Shown one piece after another: positions 26,605 to 34,482 of a stretch of 64,000 nt of DNA. The notes beneath the pieces were generated by a model. That model was not told the origin of the DNA, did not search any database, and was given only the letters and a program-made list of their open reading frames with translations. Made by a program: the position numbers and the translations under genes. The number at the start of each line of letters is the position of its first letter. Positions within the stretch are counted from its first letter, which is position 1. Location: positions 124,001 through 188,000 of the forward strand of contig NZ_CANMCP010000006.1 of NCBI RefSeq assembly GCF_947496385.1, given 5' to 3'. The DNA is from an uncultured Croceicoccus sp. (GTDB lineage Bacteria > Pseudomonadota > Alphaproteobacteria > Sphingomonadales > Sphingomonadaceae).

Positions 26605-26643
26605 AAGGGGCCGCATGTTCGCCACGGCGGGCGGCGGCCCCTT
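26605..26643 (+). terminator. Probable terminator of the GH3–receptor operon
   Basis: A perfect 10-bp inverted repeat, aaggggccgc (26605-26614) and gcggcccctt (26634-26643), with a 19-base loop starts 17 bp after the receptor stop codon. A T-run is absent beyond the two T's. Confidence 0.6.
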
Positions 26644-26954
26644 CCCTGCCCGTTCGCGAGGCGGTTCGCCCCTGCGCGATCAGAGCACGCGCATCGCCTT
26701 GCACGAACGCCGTGAGCCCGGCGATCGGCTGCCGCTTGCCCGGGTCATAGAGGTGACACGAGGGAAGTGCCGGCGCCCATCCGGGCATGACTTACCTCAG
26801 CGCGCTGTAGCGGAGATGGGGTGCGGCCCGACCCTTATCACACAGCAGAGGCCGAGACCGCGCGGCGCCAGATTGCGGCATTCGCACCCCCCGCCGGTCA
26901 CATCGCGCGCACTTGAACCGTCACACCGACCCGCACTTGCCCGGCGGTGCCTCG
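26644..26954. other. Non-coding stretch with no recognised feature
   Basis: Between the receptor terminator and the YrhK-like gene I see no gene with a Shine-Dalgarno and credible composition, no tRNA, no repeat and no copy of the tRNA-Ser 3' end that would mark an integration site. Short Arg/Ala-rich frames here look like random GC-rich reading frames. Confidence 0.5.
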
Positions 26955-27188
26955 CTATGCATCGTCGTAAAGTTTCACGGCCAGGCTTCCCAGCGCACCC
27001 ACCAGCATCAACGCCGACCCGACGATGAAGCACCACACGGCCAGACGTTGAAACTGTTCGAATTGCGGCAGAAAGAGCACGCTTCCGATCACGAAGGTCG
27101 CATTGCCCATCACGCCGAGCGCGGTGTGGATCCAGCCATAATCCTTTACCAGTGTCTTCAACATATGCGTCATCTCATCCTGCTTCAT
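26955..27188 (-). CDS. YrhK-like small membrane protein
   Basis: 77 residues with two transmembrane helices: ALGVMGNATFVIGSVLFLP and LAVWCFIVGSALMLVGALG. The spacing and the repeated IGS(V/A)LxL pattern match the YrhK domain, a two-helix module found in small bacterial membrane proteins of unknown role. ATG 27188 or 27173 (with aggatg just upstream) may be the start. Monocistronic. Confidence 0.65.
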   Translation of the reverse strand: MKQDEMTHMLKTLVKDYGWIHTALGVMGNATFVIGSVLFLPQFEQFQRLAVWCFIVGSALMLVGALGSLAVKLYDDA

Positions 27189-27349
27189 CGGGGACGGTGC
27201 GGACGGTCGTTTTCGGAGGACGGAACGCGCCTCTTTCGAAACGTGCGGGACGTCTTACGCCGCTATCGCGGCACGGGACGCGCCTTCACCGTCACCATGG
27301 GGCGGCGCGATACTACCACCGCCATTTTCATGCATCTATGACCGCCGGG

Positions 27350-28432
27350 TCAAGGATCCGTGCCCTCGCGCGGGGGTGACGCGGCTCCGCGACCCTGCCG
27401 CGATGCGGATGCCCTACGCCGTGCAAGTTCGCGTGCGTATTCCTGAAGATCCGCGATTTCATCGAGTTCATCGACGATCTCGAACCCGAAAATCGTCTCC
27501 AGCACATCCTCCAACGTGACCAACCCCAGGAACGTGCCATATTCGTCGACCACTGCGAGGATATGGTGGTGATCGGAAATCATGCGGCGGAAAAGACGGT
27601 CCACCGTCACCTCGTCCAGCACGCCGGGCAGCGGGCGGATCAGCGACTGGACATCCTCGTGCGGCGGATCGTCGGACAGGCTGGCGAACACCTCGTGCTT
27701 GATGACGAAGCCCCGGATATTGTCCGGTTTTTCGTCGAAAAGGGGAATGCGTGTATAGGGAACGTCCCGTATCCGGGTCGCGAGTTCGGCCAGCGGGAGA
27801 TCCATCGGAAGGCTCGACACGACGATCCGCGGGGTCATGACGTCGGCGCTCTTGACCCGGTGGAGTTGCAGCATGTTCTGAACGAAGCGGACCTCGCTGC
27901 TCTCAATCTGGCCCGAGGCATGGCCAAGGCTCGCCAGCGCCAGCAATTCGTCGCGATGATGCGGCATTTCGGCCGGGCGTCCGCGCGTGATGATCCGCGT
28001 CAATTGCCGCGATGCCCACACCAGCGGCGCCAGAACCGTGATGAGGATGGGCAGCAGCCAGGCGGTAAAGGGCGCGAGCCGCGGCGCGTAGCGGGCGCCG
28101 ATGGTCTTGGGAATGATCTCCGTCACGATCAGCACGGCAAGGGTCAGCACGCCCGCGAACACGGCCTCGCTTCCCGCGCCGTAGAGCTTGGCATATTGCG
28201 CGCCCGCGCCCGCCGCCCCCATCGTATGCGCCACGGTATTGAGCGTCAGGATCGCGGCAAGCGGCCGCTCCACATCGTCCTTCAGCTTCTTGAGCTTCAC
28301 CGCCCATCCCGCGCCATGATCCTGTGCCGAACGGATCGTGGACGGCGTGATGGTGAGCAGCGATGCCTCGAGAAGCGAGCACAAAAACGACACGACGAGC
28401 GCAAGCGCGACGTAGAAGATCAACAGGGTCAT
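27350..28432 (-). CDS. CNNM/CorC-family protein (DUF21 plus CBS domains)
   Basis: About 360 residues. The N-terminal DUF21 membrane domain has three or four helices with SLLEASLLTITPS, LNTVAHTMGAAGAG and VTEIIPKTIGARYA, the conserved small-residue and charged sites of Mg/Co-transport-linked CNNM/CorC proteins. A CBS-domain pair follows (DVMTPRIVVSSLP, RIPLFDEKPDNIRGFV, ILAVVDEYGTFLGLVTLEDV). The C-terminal CorC_HlyC domain is missing; the chain ends in a charged tail. ATG 28432 with an aggtgg six bases upstream is preferred over GTG 28441. Likely Mg2+ or Co2+ efflux or homeostasis. Confidence 0.85.
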   Translation of the reverse strand: MTLLIFYVALALVVSFLCSLLEASLLTITPSTIRSAQDHGAGWAVKLKKLKDDVERPLAAILTLNTVAHTMGAAGAGAQYAKLYGAGSEAVFAGVLTLAVLIVTEIIPKTIGARYAPRLAPFTAWLLPILITVLAPLVWASRQLTRIITRGRPAEMPHHRDELLALASLGHASGQIESSEVRFVQNMLQLHRVKSADVMTPRIVVSSLPMDLPLAELATRIRDVPYTRIPLFDEKPDNIRGFVIKHEVFASLSDDPPHEDVQSLIRPLPGVLDEVTVDRLFRRMISDHHHILAVVDEYGTFLGLVTLEDVLETIFGFEIVDELDEIADLQEYARELARRRASASRQGRGAASPPREGTDP

Positions 28433-28691
28433 GACGCCCACCTACAAGAGCCGCGGCCAAAGCGCTATTGCGCAGGGCGTTTTATCGAGGCGGCGATGAA
28501 TGCGTTCACCATGTCGGATGGGTCGCGCGGCGTCCCGCAAGTGGCACGCGTGCGTGCTGCGTTGGTCACGGGCGATGCGGCCGCGGGACCGGCATTGCCA
28601 TGCGATGGCGGCAACGGGAATTGCCGGACGCGATTACGCCGCAAGCGGGGCGTTTAGGAAATCTTAAGCCTTTTGCGCCATTTTACCGATC

Positions 28692-30722
28692 ATGGCCCGC
28701 AGACTATCTTCCTCGCTGTTTCGCAGGATCTTGCGCGATCAGCGCGGATCGGTGACCACGCTTGCCGCCCTTTCGCTGCCCGTCATGCTGGGCGGTGCGG
28801 GGCTGGCCTTCGACCTCAGCCGCGGATACGGGCAGAAAGTCGTCAATCAGCGCGTCGCCGACATGGCCGCCTTGAGTGTGGCGCTCGAGTATCAGGACAA
28901 CAATTCTGTCGATCTGGAAAGTGCCGCCGCGGTGGTCGCCGCCGCGAACCGCCTGGACGGCGTGACGGTAAAGGCGAAGCTGGTCGATGATTACCCTTAC
29001 GAGGGTGACAAGGTGGTCGAGGTCACGATCACGCGCGACGTGCCCTATCTCCTCGCTGCGGCGGTCGGGCTTGGCGGGAATTTTACCGTGTCGGCTGTAT
29101 CCGCCGCCGTCGTGGAAAGCGAATCGCCCTACGACACGCCCTGTTTTCTCGCGCTGAGTACAGGAAACGACGCGTTGGTGGTGAACGGCGGCGCATCGAT
29201 CAATGCGCCGGGCTGTTCGGTGGCGGCGATCGGCGGTCTCGCGAACAAGGGCGACACGATCGAAGCGTCGCAGATCGTCGCCGGGCTTGGCGACATCGTG
29301 CTCAATTCCGGCTGGCTGAAGGCGGAATCGCTGCGATATGGCGGCGAATTGAAAGTGCCGCAGTGGAACAATCAGCTGCCCGCCCTCGCCGACCGTCACA
29401 ATGCCAAGACAGACCTGTTCGATCCGTGGAAGGACAATCTGGAGATCGCGGAGGCAGACGGCAGGCTGGGCTCTCGCACAGCGCCGCCCGAACTGTTCAA
29501 TCCCGTCACGCCAGGCGGCGCAAAATGGGATCTATCATGGAAGCCCAGCAATGCGGTGAAGCAATACCGGGTGGGCGACACGAACCGGTATGTGATCCCC
29601 GCGGGCAATTACGATATTTCCAGCCTGACGGTGGACGGCGGCATCGATGTCGTGTTCCAGTCGGGATCGAGGATTACGGTGTCAAACGGCGTCGCGGTCG
29701 GGGGGGGATCTTCCGTCAATTTCGGCGATAGCGACGTTTACATCAACGGCGGATTCAACAGCGGATCGAACGGCGTCACCTTCGGCGACGGCACGCTGTG
29801 GATCGGCGACGGAAAGATCGATTTCCTCGGCACCAATCGCAAGGGTGATGGCAAGGTCGTCATCAACGACACGCTCAATCTCGGCGGTGGGCAATCGTTG
29901 CTCATGGGCGATGGCGACCATTATTTCAAATCGATCAAACTGGGCGGCGGTGGCGACACCTTGATGGGGAACGGCGATTTCGTCGTGTCGGAATCCATCG
30001 ACGTTCAAGGTGACAGCGAACTTGCCATCGGCAACGGCGATATCATCATCGGCACACCGAAAAGCGGCGCGGCGGTATCGCTTTCGGGAAGCGCGCGTTT
30101 TTTGATGGGCGATGGCAGCACGTCGATCGGCGGCGATATCAAGACGATGGGCGGGAGCCGCATGGTCTTCGGCGACACCGCGAACCATTATATCGATGGC
30201 GACATGGATTTCGGCGGTTCGGTGTATTTCGGCGCAGGCCGTTACACCGTCAATGGCGATTTCGTGAACGGCACGGGGGGCACGACCTGGCCCTATACCT
30301 CCTCGCTGACCGGCGAAACCTATGGCGCGTATGGCGCTGGCTTCGACATGGCCGGGCAGGATGTGACGTTCATTCTTGCAGGCCTCCTCAAGCTGGCGGG
30401 CGGTGCACTGACCAAGCTTTCCGCGCCGGACTACTCGCAATCGGGCGCGCAGATCGCGCAACTCCTTTTCCATTCGGCGGCAAGCGGTGCGTCGAACTGG
30501 ACCGGCGGGACCGGCAACGTGTTTTCCGGCACCATCCATTTCCCCAACGCATCGGTGACGATGGCCGGCGGCAATTCGACCGCCGATGGCGGCACATGCT
30601 TCATGCTGATCGCGGATGAGATCAAGGCCGCGGGCGGCGCGACGGCCGGGTCCAAATGTCTGATGACCGGATCGGCCGGCGGCGAAACGCGCGCCAACAG
30701 CCGGATCAGGCTGGTCCGATGA
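28692..30722 (+). CDS. TadG-like protein with predicted beta-helix repeat domain
   Basis: 676 residues. The N-terminus RRILRDQRGSVTTLAALSLP plus a single hydrophobic segment (VMLGGAGLAFDLSRG) is the TadE/TadG-type anchor (Flp pilus pseudopilin-like), followed by VVNQRVADMAALSVAL. Instead of the vWA domain of classical TadG, residues about 300-520 hold a repeat with a G-D/N-G or F-G-D turn about every 20 residues (near 344, 364, 386, 405, 425, 446, 472, 493, 513), the look of a parallel beta-helix. Cys pairs lie at 151/175 and 636/656. It heads a three-gene operon coupled by ATGA overlaps. Function unknown; presumably exported and surface-exposed. Confidence 0.72.
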   Translation: MARRLSSSLFRRILRDQRGSVTTLAALSLPVMLGGAGLAFDLSRGYGQKVVNQRVADMAALSVALEYQDNNSVDLESAAAVVAAANRLDGVTVKAKLVDDYPYEGDKVVEVTITRDVPYLLAAAVGLGGNFTVSAVSAAVVESESPYDTPCFLALSTGNDALVVNGGASINAPGCSVAAIGGLANKGDTIEASQIVAGLGDIVLNSGWLKAESLRYGGELKVPQWNNQLPALADRHNAKTDLFDPWKDNLEIAEADGRLGSRTAPPELFNPVTPGGAKWDLSWKPSNAVKQYRVGDTNRYVIPAGNYDISSLTVDGGIDVVFQSGSRITVSNGVAVGGGSSVNFGDSDVYINGGFNSGSNGVTFGDGTLWIGDGKIDFLGTNRKGDGKVVINDTLNLGGGQSLLMGDGDHYFKSIKLGGGGDTLMGNGDFVVSESIDVQGDSELAIGNGDIIIGTPKSGAAVSLSGSARFLMGDGSTSIGGDIKTMGGSRMVFGDTANHYIDGDMDFGGSVYFGAGRYTVNGDFVNGTGGTTWPYTSSLTGETYGAYGAGFDMAGQDVTFILAGLLKLAGGALTKLSAPDYSQSGAQIAQLLFHSAASGASNWTGGTGNVFSGTIHFPNASVTMAGGNSTADGGTCFMLIADEIKAAGGATAGSKCLMTGSAGGETRANSRIRLVR

Positions 30723-31204
30723 TCCGCTCTCTCCGCAATGATGAGACGGGCGCGGTTGCGGTCGAATTCGCGCTGTGGTCGATGCTGTTCTTCATGGTCG
30801 TGGCGAGTGCGCTCGACATCGGATCCTTTTTCATGAAGCGGAGCCGGCTCGACGAAGCCTTGTCGGCCAGCGCCATCGTCGCATTCGACAATCGCGAAAA
30901 CGTACGCTTCGACCAGCTGCCAGCCTATGTCCGCGCGCTTTCCGACGATACGGCGACGAGCGTGATCCTGAGCTGCAACGGCGTCGTCGATGCATGCACC
31001 AACATGGATCGCAGCTGCGCCTGCATTTCCGCAGACGGCGGGTACAGCGCCTATACCTGCAAGGCGACGTGCCCCGACAATGGCGCACGCGCGGGCTATT
31101 ACATGACGGTCGAGGCGACGACCCCGATCGAGGCGCTCATCGTCCCGCAACGCGCCTTTGGCGGCGACACCGTGACGCGCGCCACGACGCTGAGGCTGGA
31201 ATGA
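30719..31204 (+). CDS. TadE/TadG-like pseudopilin
   Basis: 161 residues. MIRSLRNDETGAVAVEFALW followed by the hydrophobic helix SMLFFMVVASALDIGSFFM is the TadE signature (Glu within the pseudopilin-like helix). The mature part has six Cys in about 35 residues (CNGVVDACTNMDRSCACIS, CKATC), consistent with disulfides outside the membrane. It starts inside the stop of the TadG-like gene and overlaps the next gene in the same way. No tad secretion ATPase or prepilin peptidase is nearby. Confidence 0.78.
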   Translation: MIRSLRNDETGAVAVEFALWSMLFFMVVASALDIGSFFMKRSRLDEALSASAIVAFDNRENVRFDQLPAYVRALSDDTATSVILSCNGVVDACTNMDRSCACISADGGYSAYTCKATCPDNGARAGYYMTVEATTPIEALIVPQRAFGGDTVTRATTLRLE

Positions 31205-31623
31205 AGATTCGCGCGCTCTGGATGGACGAAGGCGGCGCGGCGGTGATCGAATTTGCACTGCTGGCGCCGATCATGATCATGATGATTTTCGGCGTGATCG
31301 AAACCGGGCGGCTGTTCTGGACCCAGCACACCATTGACGAGGTCGCGTACAGCACCGCGCGTTGCATCAGCGTAAGCCTCACTTGTGAGGATACCGCAAC
31401 GCGCGGCGCCTATGCGAAGGAGCGGGCCGCCGCCTACGGCATCGCGGTGCCCGCCGACCGCATCGTCACGAGCGATACGGGCACCTGCAAGGGTTTTGCC
31501 GAATCGCATAGCGTCCGGATCGAGGTGCCGTTCCGTTCCGTTCTGTCCGAACTCGCGCCCGGTTTTCCGCAAACCCTTTCGACAAGGGCCTGCTTCCCGA
31601 AATTGCGAGAGATCACGAGTTAG
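31201..31623 (+). CDS. TadE-like pseudopilin
   Basis: 140 residues. WMDEGGAAVIEFALLAPIMI and the helix through MMIFGVIETGRLFWTQHT are a textbook TadE motif. The C-terminal domain has three or four Cys (CISVSLTCED, GTCKGF, RACFPK). It is the last gene of the coupled trio and ends 24 bp from the convergent YitT gene. Together the three may form a minor-pseudopilin complex that uses export machinery encoded elsewhere. Confidence 0.82.
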   Translation: MKIRALWMDEGGAAVIEFALLAPIMIMMIFGVIETGRLFWTQHTIDEVAYSTARCISVSLTCEDTATRGAYAKERAAAYGIAVPADRIVTSDTGTCKGFAESHSVRIEVPFRSVLSELAPGFPQTLSTRACFPKLREITS

Positions 31624-31646
31624 GCCGGAACGCGCCCCTCACCCGG

Positions 31647-32312
31647 TCAATATCCCGTATATCGTCCAGGCTTGTGATAGGCGATCAATATGCCGCTCAC
31701 CGCCGCGACGGACAGCACGGAATAAATCACGAGTTCCGACGGGATGGCGGTCACCGCGACCGCGATAATAGACGCGTCGAGCACGAAGCTCAGCCAGCCG
31801 ACATTCCAGCCGAACTTCTTTTCAAGGAAAATGGCGAGGATCGTCACCCCGCCAACGCCGGCCTTGTGCCGCAACATGGCGAGGATGCCCGCACCCGCCG
31901 CCGTCCCGCCACCCACCGCCGCAAACGCGGGATGAATGGCCGAAATGTCGAGAGAGATGCGGGTGATCGCCGCGCAAACGGACACCAGCGTGACGGCCGC
32001 GATCGACTTTATCAGGAATCCCCGCCCCATCGCCGACAGCGCCAGCACGAAAAACGGCAGGTTCAAGGTCCAGAACCAACCGTCGACGGTCCATCCCACC
32101 TTGTACGTCATCAACAGGGCGACCCCGCCCATGCCCGCTGTGACGATGCCGCTCGCCTTCATCAAGGTGAGCCCGATCGCCATCAGCAACGCACCGGTCA
32201 CGAGCCCATAGATATCTTCCGCAACGCCGTGGGGTCGAGGTTGCGGAAATGCGGTGTCTTGCGTCTTTTCGGTCACCGGACCGCCGCTATCCCAGCGCGG
32301 CGTCTCCGGCAA
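31647..32312 (-). CDS. YitT-family membrane protein
   Basis: 221 residues with five or six hydrophobic helices: IYGLVTGALLMAIGLTLM, GIVTAGMGGVALLM, FWTLNLPFFVLALSAMG and GVGGVTILAIFLEKKFG, the GG-containing loops of the YitT/DUF161 group. The C-terminal cytoplasmic DUF2179 domain of longer YitT proteins is absent. The first 30 residues are hydrophilic; a GTG at 32276 could be the true start. Function of the family unknown. Confidence 0.78.
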   Translation of the reverse strand: MPETPRWDSGGPVTEKTQDTAFPQPRPHGVAEDIYGLVTGALLMAIGLTLMKASGIVTAGMGGVALLMTYKVGWTVDGWFWTLNLPFFVLALSAMGRGFLIKSIAAVTLVSVCAAITRISLDISAIHPAFAAVGGGTAAGAGILAMLRHKAGVGGVTILAIFLEKKFGWNVGWLSFVLDASIIAVAVTAIPSELVIYSVLSVAAVSGILIAYHKPGRYTGY

Positions 32313-32343
32313 GCGCCGGCATTACCGGCACGTCAGAATCCCG

Positions 32344-32604
32344 TTATTTCTTGGGACCCCCTGTCAGCTGGCTCGCGCGGCGTTCGTCTTCGGGATAATC
32401 CTGCGGCCTGACTTCGGAATTGAATTTCGCCGTGTTGTGCAACTGGCTGTTGCCGGCGGGGTTCTCCCCCTTGGGCATGTCGTCCGGATCCTTGTTCGCC
32501 GAATCCGCTGGCTTGCCCTTGCCCGGTACAGCGCCGGGATCGACAGCGTTTTCCTTGGCCGGATCGGGGCGTTTGGGAACGGGGGTGTATTCGTCGTCGC
32601 TCAT
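32344..32604 (-). CDS. Small acidic, probably disordered protein
   Basis: 86 residues, rich in Pro, Asp, Glu and Lys with no hydrophobic segment (SDDEYTPVPKRPDPAKENAV at the start, RPQDYPEDERRASQLTGG near the end). A strong aaggag lies 7 bases before ATG 32604, which supports expression; the in-frame GTG at 32628 lacks one. I do not recognise a family. It sits between yitT and lpdA on the same strand. Confidence 0.65.
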   Translation of the reverse strand: MSDDEYTPVPKRPDPAKENAVDPGAVPGKGKPADSANKDPDDMPKGENPAGNSQLHNTAKFNSEVRPQDYPEDERRASQLTGGPKK

Positions 32605-32660
32605 GCGGTTTCTCCTTTGCATGACCAACGGTCGAAAACCGCGCCCCGTTCCATCACGCC

Positions 32661-34076
32661 TCAGATATGCAGCGCCTTGCCATAGGCGGACAGCACGCTT
32701 TCATGCATCATTTCGGACAAAGTCGGATGCGGGAACACCGTATTCATCAACTCCGCCTCGGTCGTTTCCAAGGTCTTGCCAACGACATAGCCCTGAATCA
32801 ATTCGGTCACCTCGGCGCCGATCATATGCGCGCCGAGCAATTCGCCGGTCTTTGCATCGAACACCGTCTTGATGAACCCTTCGGCCTCGCCCAGCGCGAT
32901 CGCCTTGCCATTGCCGATGAACGGGAAATTGCCGACCTTCACCTCGTGCCCGGCCTCTTTCGCCTTGGCCTCGGTCAGGCCGACGCTGGCGATCTGCGGG
33001 TGGCAGTAGGTACAGCCGGGAATATTGTTGCGGTCGAGCCCGTGGGGGTGAACGTCCTTGTTGCCGAGTTCCTTGGCGATGGATTCGGCGGCGGCCACGC
33101 CTTCGTGGCTGGCCTTGTGGGCGAGCCACGGGCCGGGCGTGCAATCGCCGATCGCCCACACGCCATCGACCCCGGTGCGTCCGAAATCGTCGATCTGGAT
33201 GAAGCCGCGCTCCATCTTCACGCCCAGGCTTTCCAGGCCCACGTCCTCAGTATTGGGCACGATCCCGACCGCGGAAATAACGTGGCTGAACTCGGTTTCG
33301 GTGACCTTGCCATCCGCGCTCTTGATCTTCGCCTTGACGCCCTTCGCGCCGACGTCGAGCGCTTCGACACCTGCGCCCGTGACGATCTTCATGCCCTGCT
33401 TCGTCAACGCTTTCTGAAGGAATGCGGACACTTCCTCATCCTCCACCGGCACGATCCGGTCGAGCATTTCGACCACGGTCACATCCGCGCCCATATCGTT
33501 GTAGAAGCTGGCAAATTCGATGCCGATGGCGCCCGACCCCATGACGAGCAGCTTCGTCGGCATTTCGGACGGCGTCATCGCATGGCGATAGGTCCAGATC
33601 CGCTTCCCGTCTGCCTTGGCAAAGGGCAGCTCGCGCGCGCGGGCGCCGGTCGCGACAATGATGTGCTTCGCCGACAATTCCTGCGTCTTGCCATCCTTGT
33701 CGGTGACGCACAGCTTGCCCTTTCCGGCGACCTTGCCGGTGCCCATATGCACCGCGATCTTGTTTTTCTTCATCAGGTGCGTCACGCCCTTGTTGAGCTG
33801 CGACGCCACCCCGCGCGACCGTTTCACCACCGCGTCGAGATCGGCCTCGATCTCCTTTGCCGCGAGGCCGTAATCCTTTGCATTGTGCATGTAGTGCAGG
33901 ATTTCGGCCGAGCGCAGCAACGCCTTCGTCGGGATACAGCCCCAGTTGAGGCAGATCCCGCCCAGCAATTCGCGCTCCACGATTGCCGTCTTCAGCCCGA
34001 GCTGCGCGGCGCGGATCGCCGCCACATAGCCGCCCGGCCCCGAACCCAGAACGATCACGTCATAGCTGTCAGCCAC
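32661..34076 (-). CDS. lpdA: Dihydrolipoyl dehydrogenase (E3)
   Basis: 471 residues. FAD-binding YDVIVLGSGPGGYVAA at the N-terminus, redox-active disulfide C42/C47 in GGICLNWGCIPTK, NAD-binding LLVMGSGAIGIEFASF and the C-terminal HPTLSEMMHE with the catalytic His-Glu pair. It reoxidises dihydrolipoamide of pyruvate dehydrogenase and related complexes. The start is GTG 34076, six bases after aggag; the in-frame GTG 34094 lacks this spacing. It is downstream of a thioesterase and the E2 gene, so it probably serves the PDH complex. Confidence 0.95.
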   Translation of the reverse strand: MADSYDVIVLGSGPGGYVAAIRAAQLGLKTAIVERELLGGICLNWGCIPTKALLRSAEILHYMHNAKDYGLAAKEIEADLDAVVKRSRGVASQLNKGVTHLMKKNKIAVHMGTGKVAGKGKLCVTDKDGKTQELSAKHIIVATGARARELPFAKADGKRIWTYRHAMTPSEMPTKLLVMGSGAIGIEFASFYNDMGADVTVVEMLDRIVPVEDEEVSAFLQKALTKQGMKIVTGAGVEALDVGAKGVKAKIKSADGKVTETEFSHVISAVGIVPNTEDVGLESLGVKMERGFIQIDDFGRTGVDGVWAIGDCTPGPWLAHKASHEGVAAAESIAKELGNKDVHPHGLDRNNIPGCTYCHPQIASVGLTEAKAKEAGHEVKVGNFPFIGNGKAIALGEAEGFIKTVFDAKTGELLGAHMIGAEVTELIQGYVVGKTLETTEAELMNTVFPHPTLSEMMHESVLSAYGKALHI

Positions 34077-34086
34077 TGAAAAACTC

Positions 34087-34482
34087 CTAACCACTCACCG
34101 GGCGCGGACGCCCGTTATCGTCGATTGCAACGAAGGTGAACCGCGCCTCGGTCACCTTTACGCGTACCTCTTCATGCCGGTGACGCCGCCATGCTTCTAC
34201 TGCGATTTTGATGGATGTACGGCCCTCGCTCTCGATATAGGCATGCACCGAAACCTCGTCGCCGACCGCGACCGGTTCGTGAAACTGCATCCCGTCCATC
34301 GCCACCGTCGCGGCGCGCCCCTTGCACCGGCGCGAGGCGACGAGCCCCGCACCCATGTCCATGAGGCTCATCAGCCAGCCGCCGAAAATATCGCCATAGG
34401 CATTGGTATCGGCGGGCATCGCGGTCATGCGGATGACCGGTTCGCCGTCGGGCTGGACCTCAGCGACGCCGCCCCCCGCCAT
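34087..34482 (-). CDS. Acyl-CoA thioesterase, hotdog fold (YciA-like)
   Basis: 131 residues. DTNAYGDIFGGWLMSLMDMG carries the catalytic-region Asp and the hotdog helix of YciA-type acyl-CoA thioesterases, and DGMQFHEPVAVGDEVSVHAY follows as expected. It hydrolyses acyl-CoA to free CoA and acid. The start touches the stop of pdhC at 34482, and lpdA follows 10 bp later, so the three genes form one operon; a role in CoA recycling near the PDH complex is inferred. Confidence 0.85.
   Translation of the reverse strand: MAGGGVAEVQPDGEPVIRMTAMPADTNAYGDIFGGWLMSLMDMGAGLVASRRCKGRAATVAMDGMQFHEPVAVGDEVSVHAYIESEGRTSIKIAVEAWRRHRHEEVRVKVTEARFTFVAIDDNGRPRPVSG

Noticed and set aside
26585-26788. 67-codon minus-strand frame after the receptor
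   Set aside because: It reads through the terminator stem of the receptor operon, is Arg/Ala-rich and has no Shine-Dalgarno.
18772-27349. Integrative element bounded by repeats of the tRNA-Ser 3' end
   Set aside because: I looked for a copy of the tRNA 3' sequence after the receptor gene and saw none; no integrase gene lies in this block.
32667-34079. A 470-codon plus-strand frame over lpdA
   Set aside because: Shadow of the dihydrolipoyl dehydrogenase gene, His/Arg-rich without motifs.
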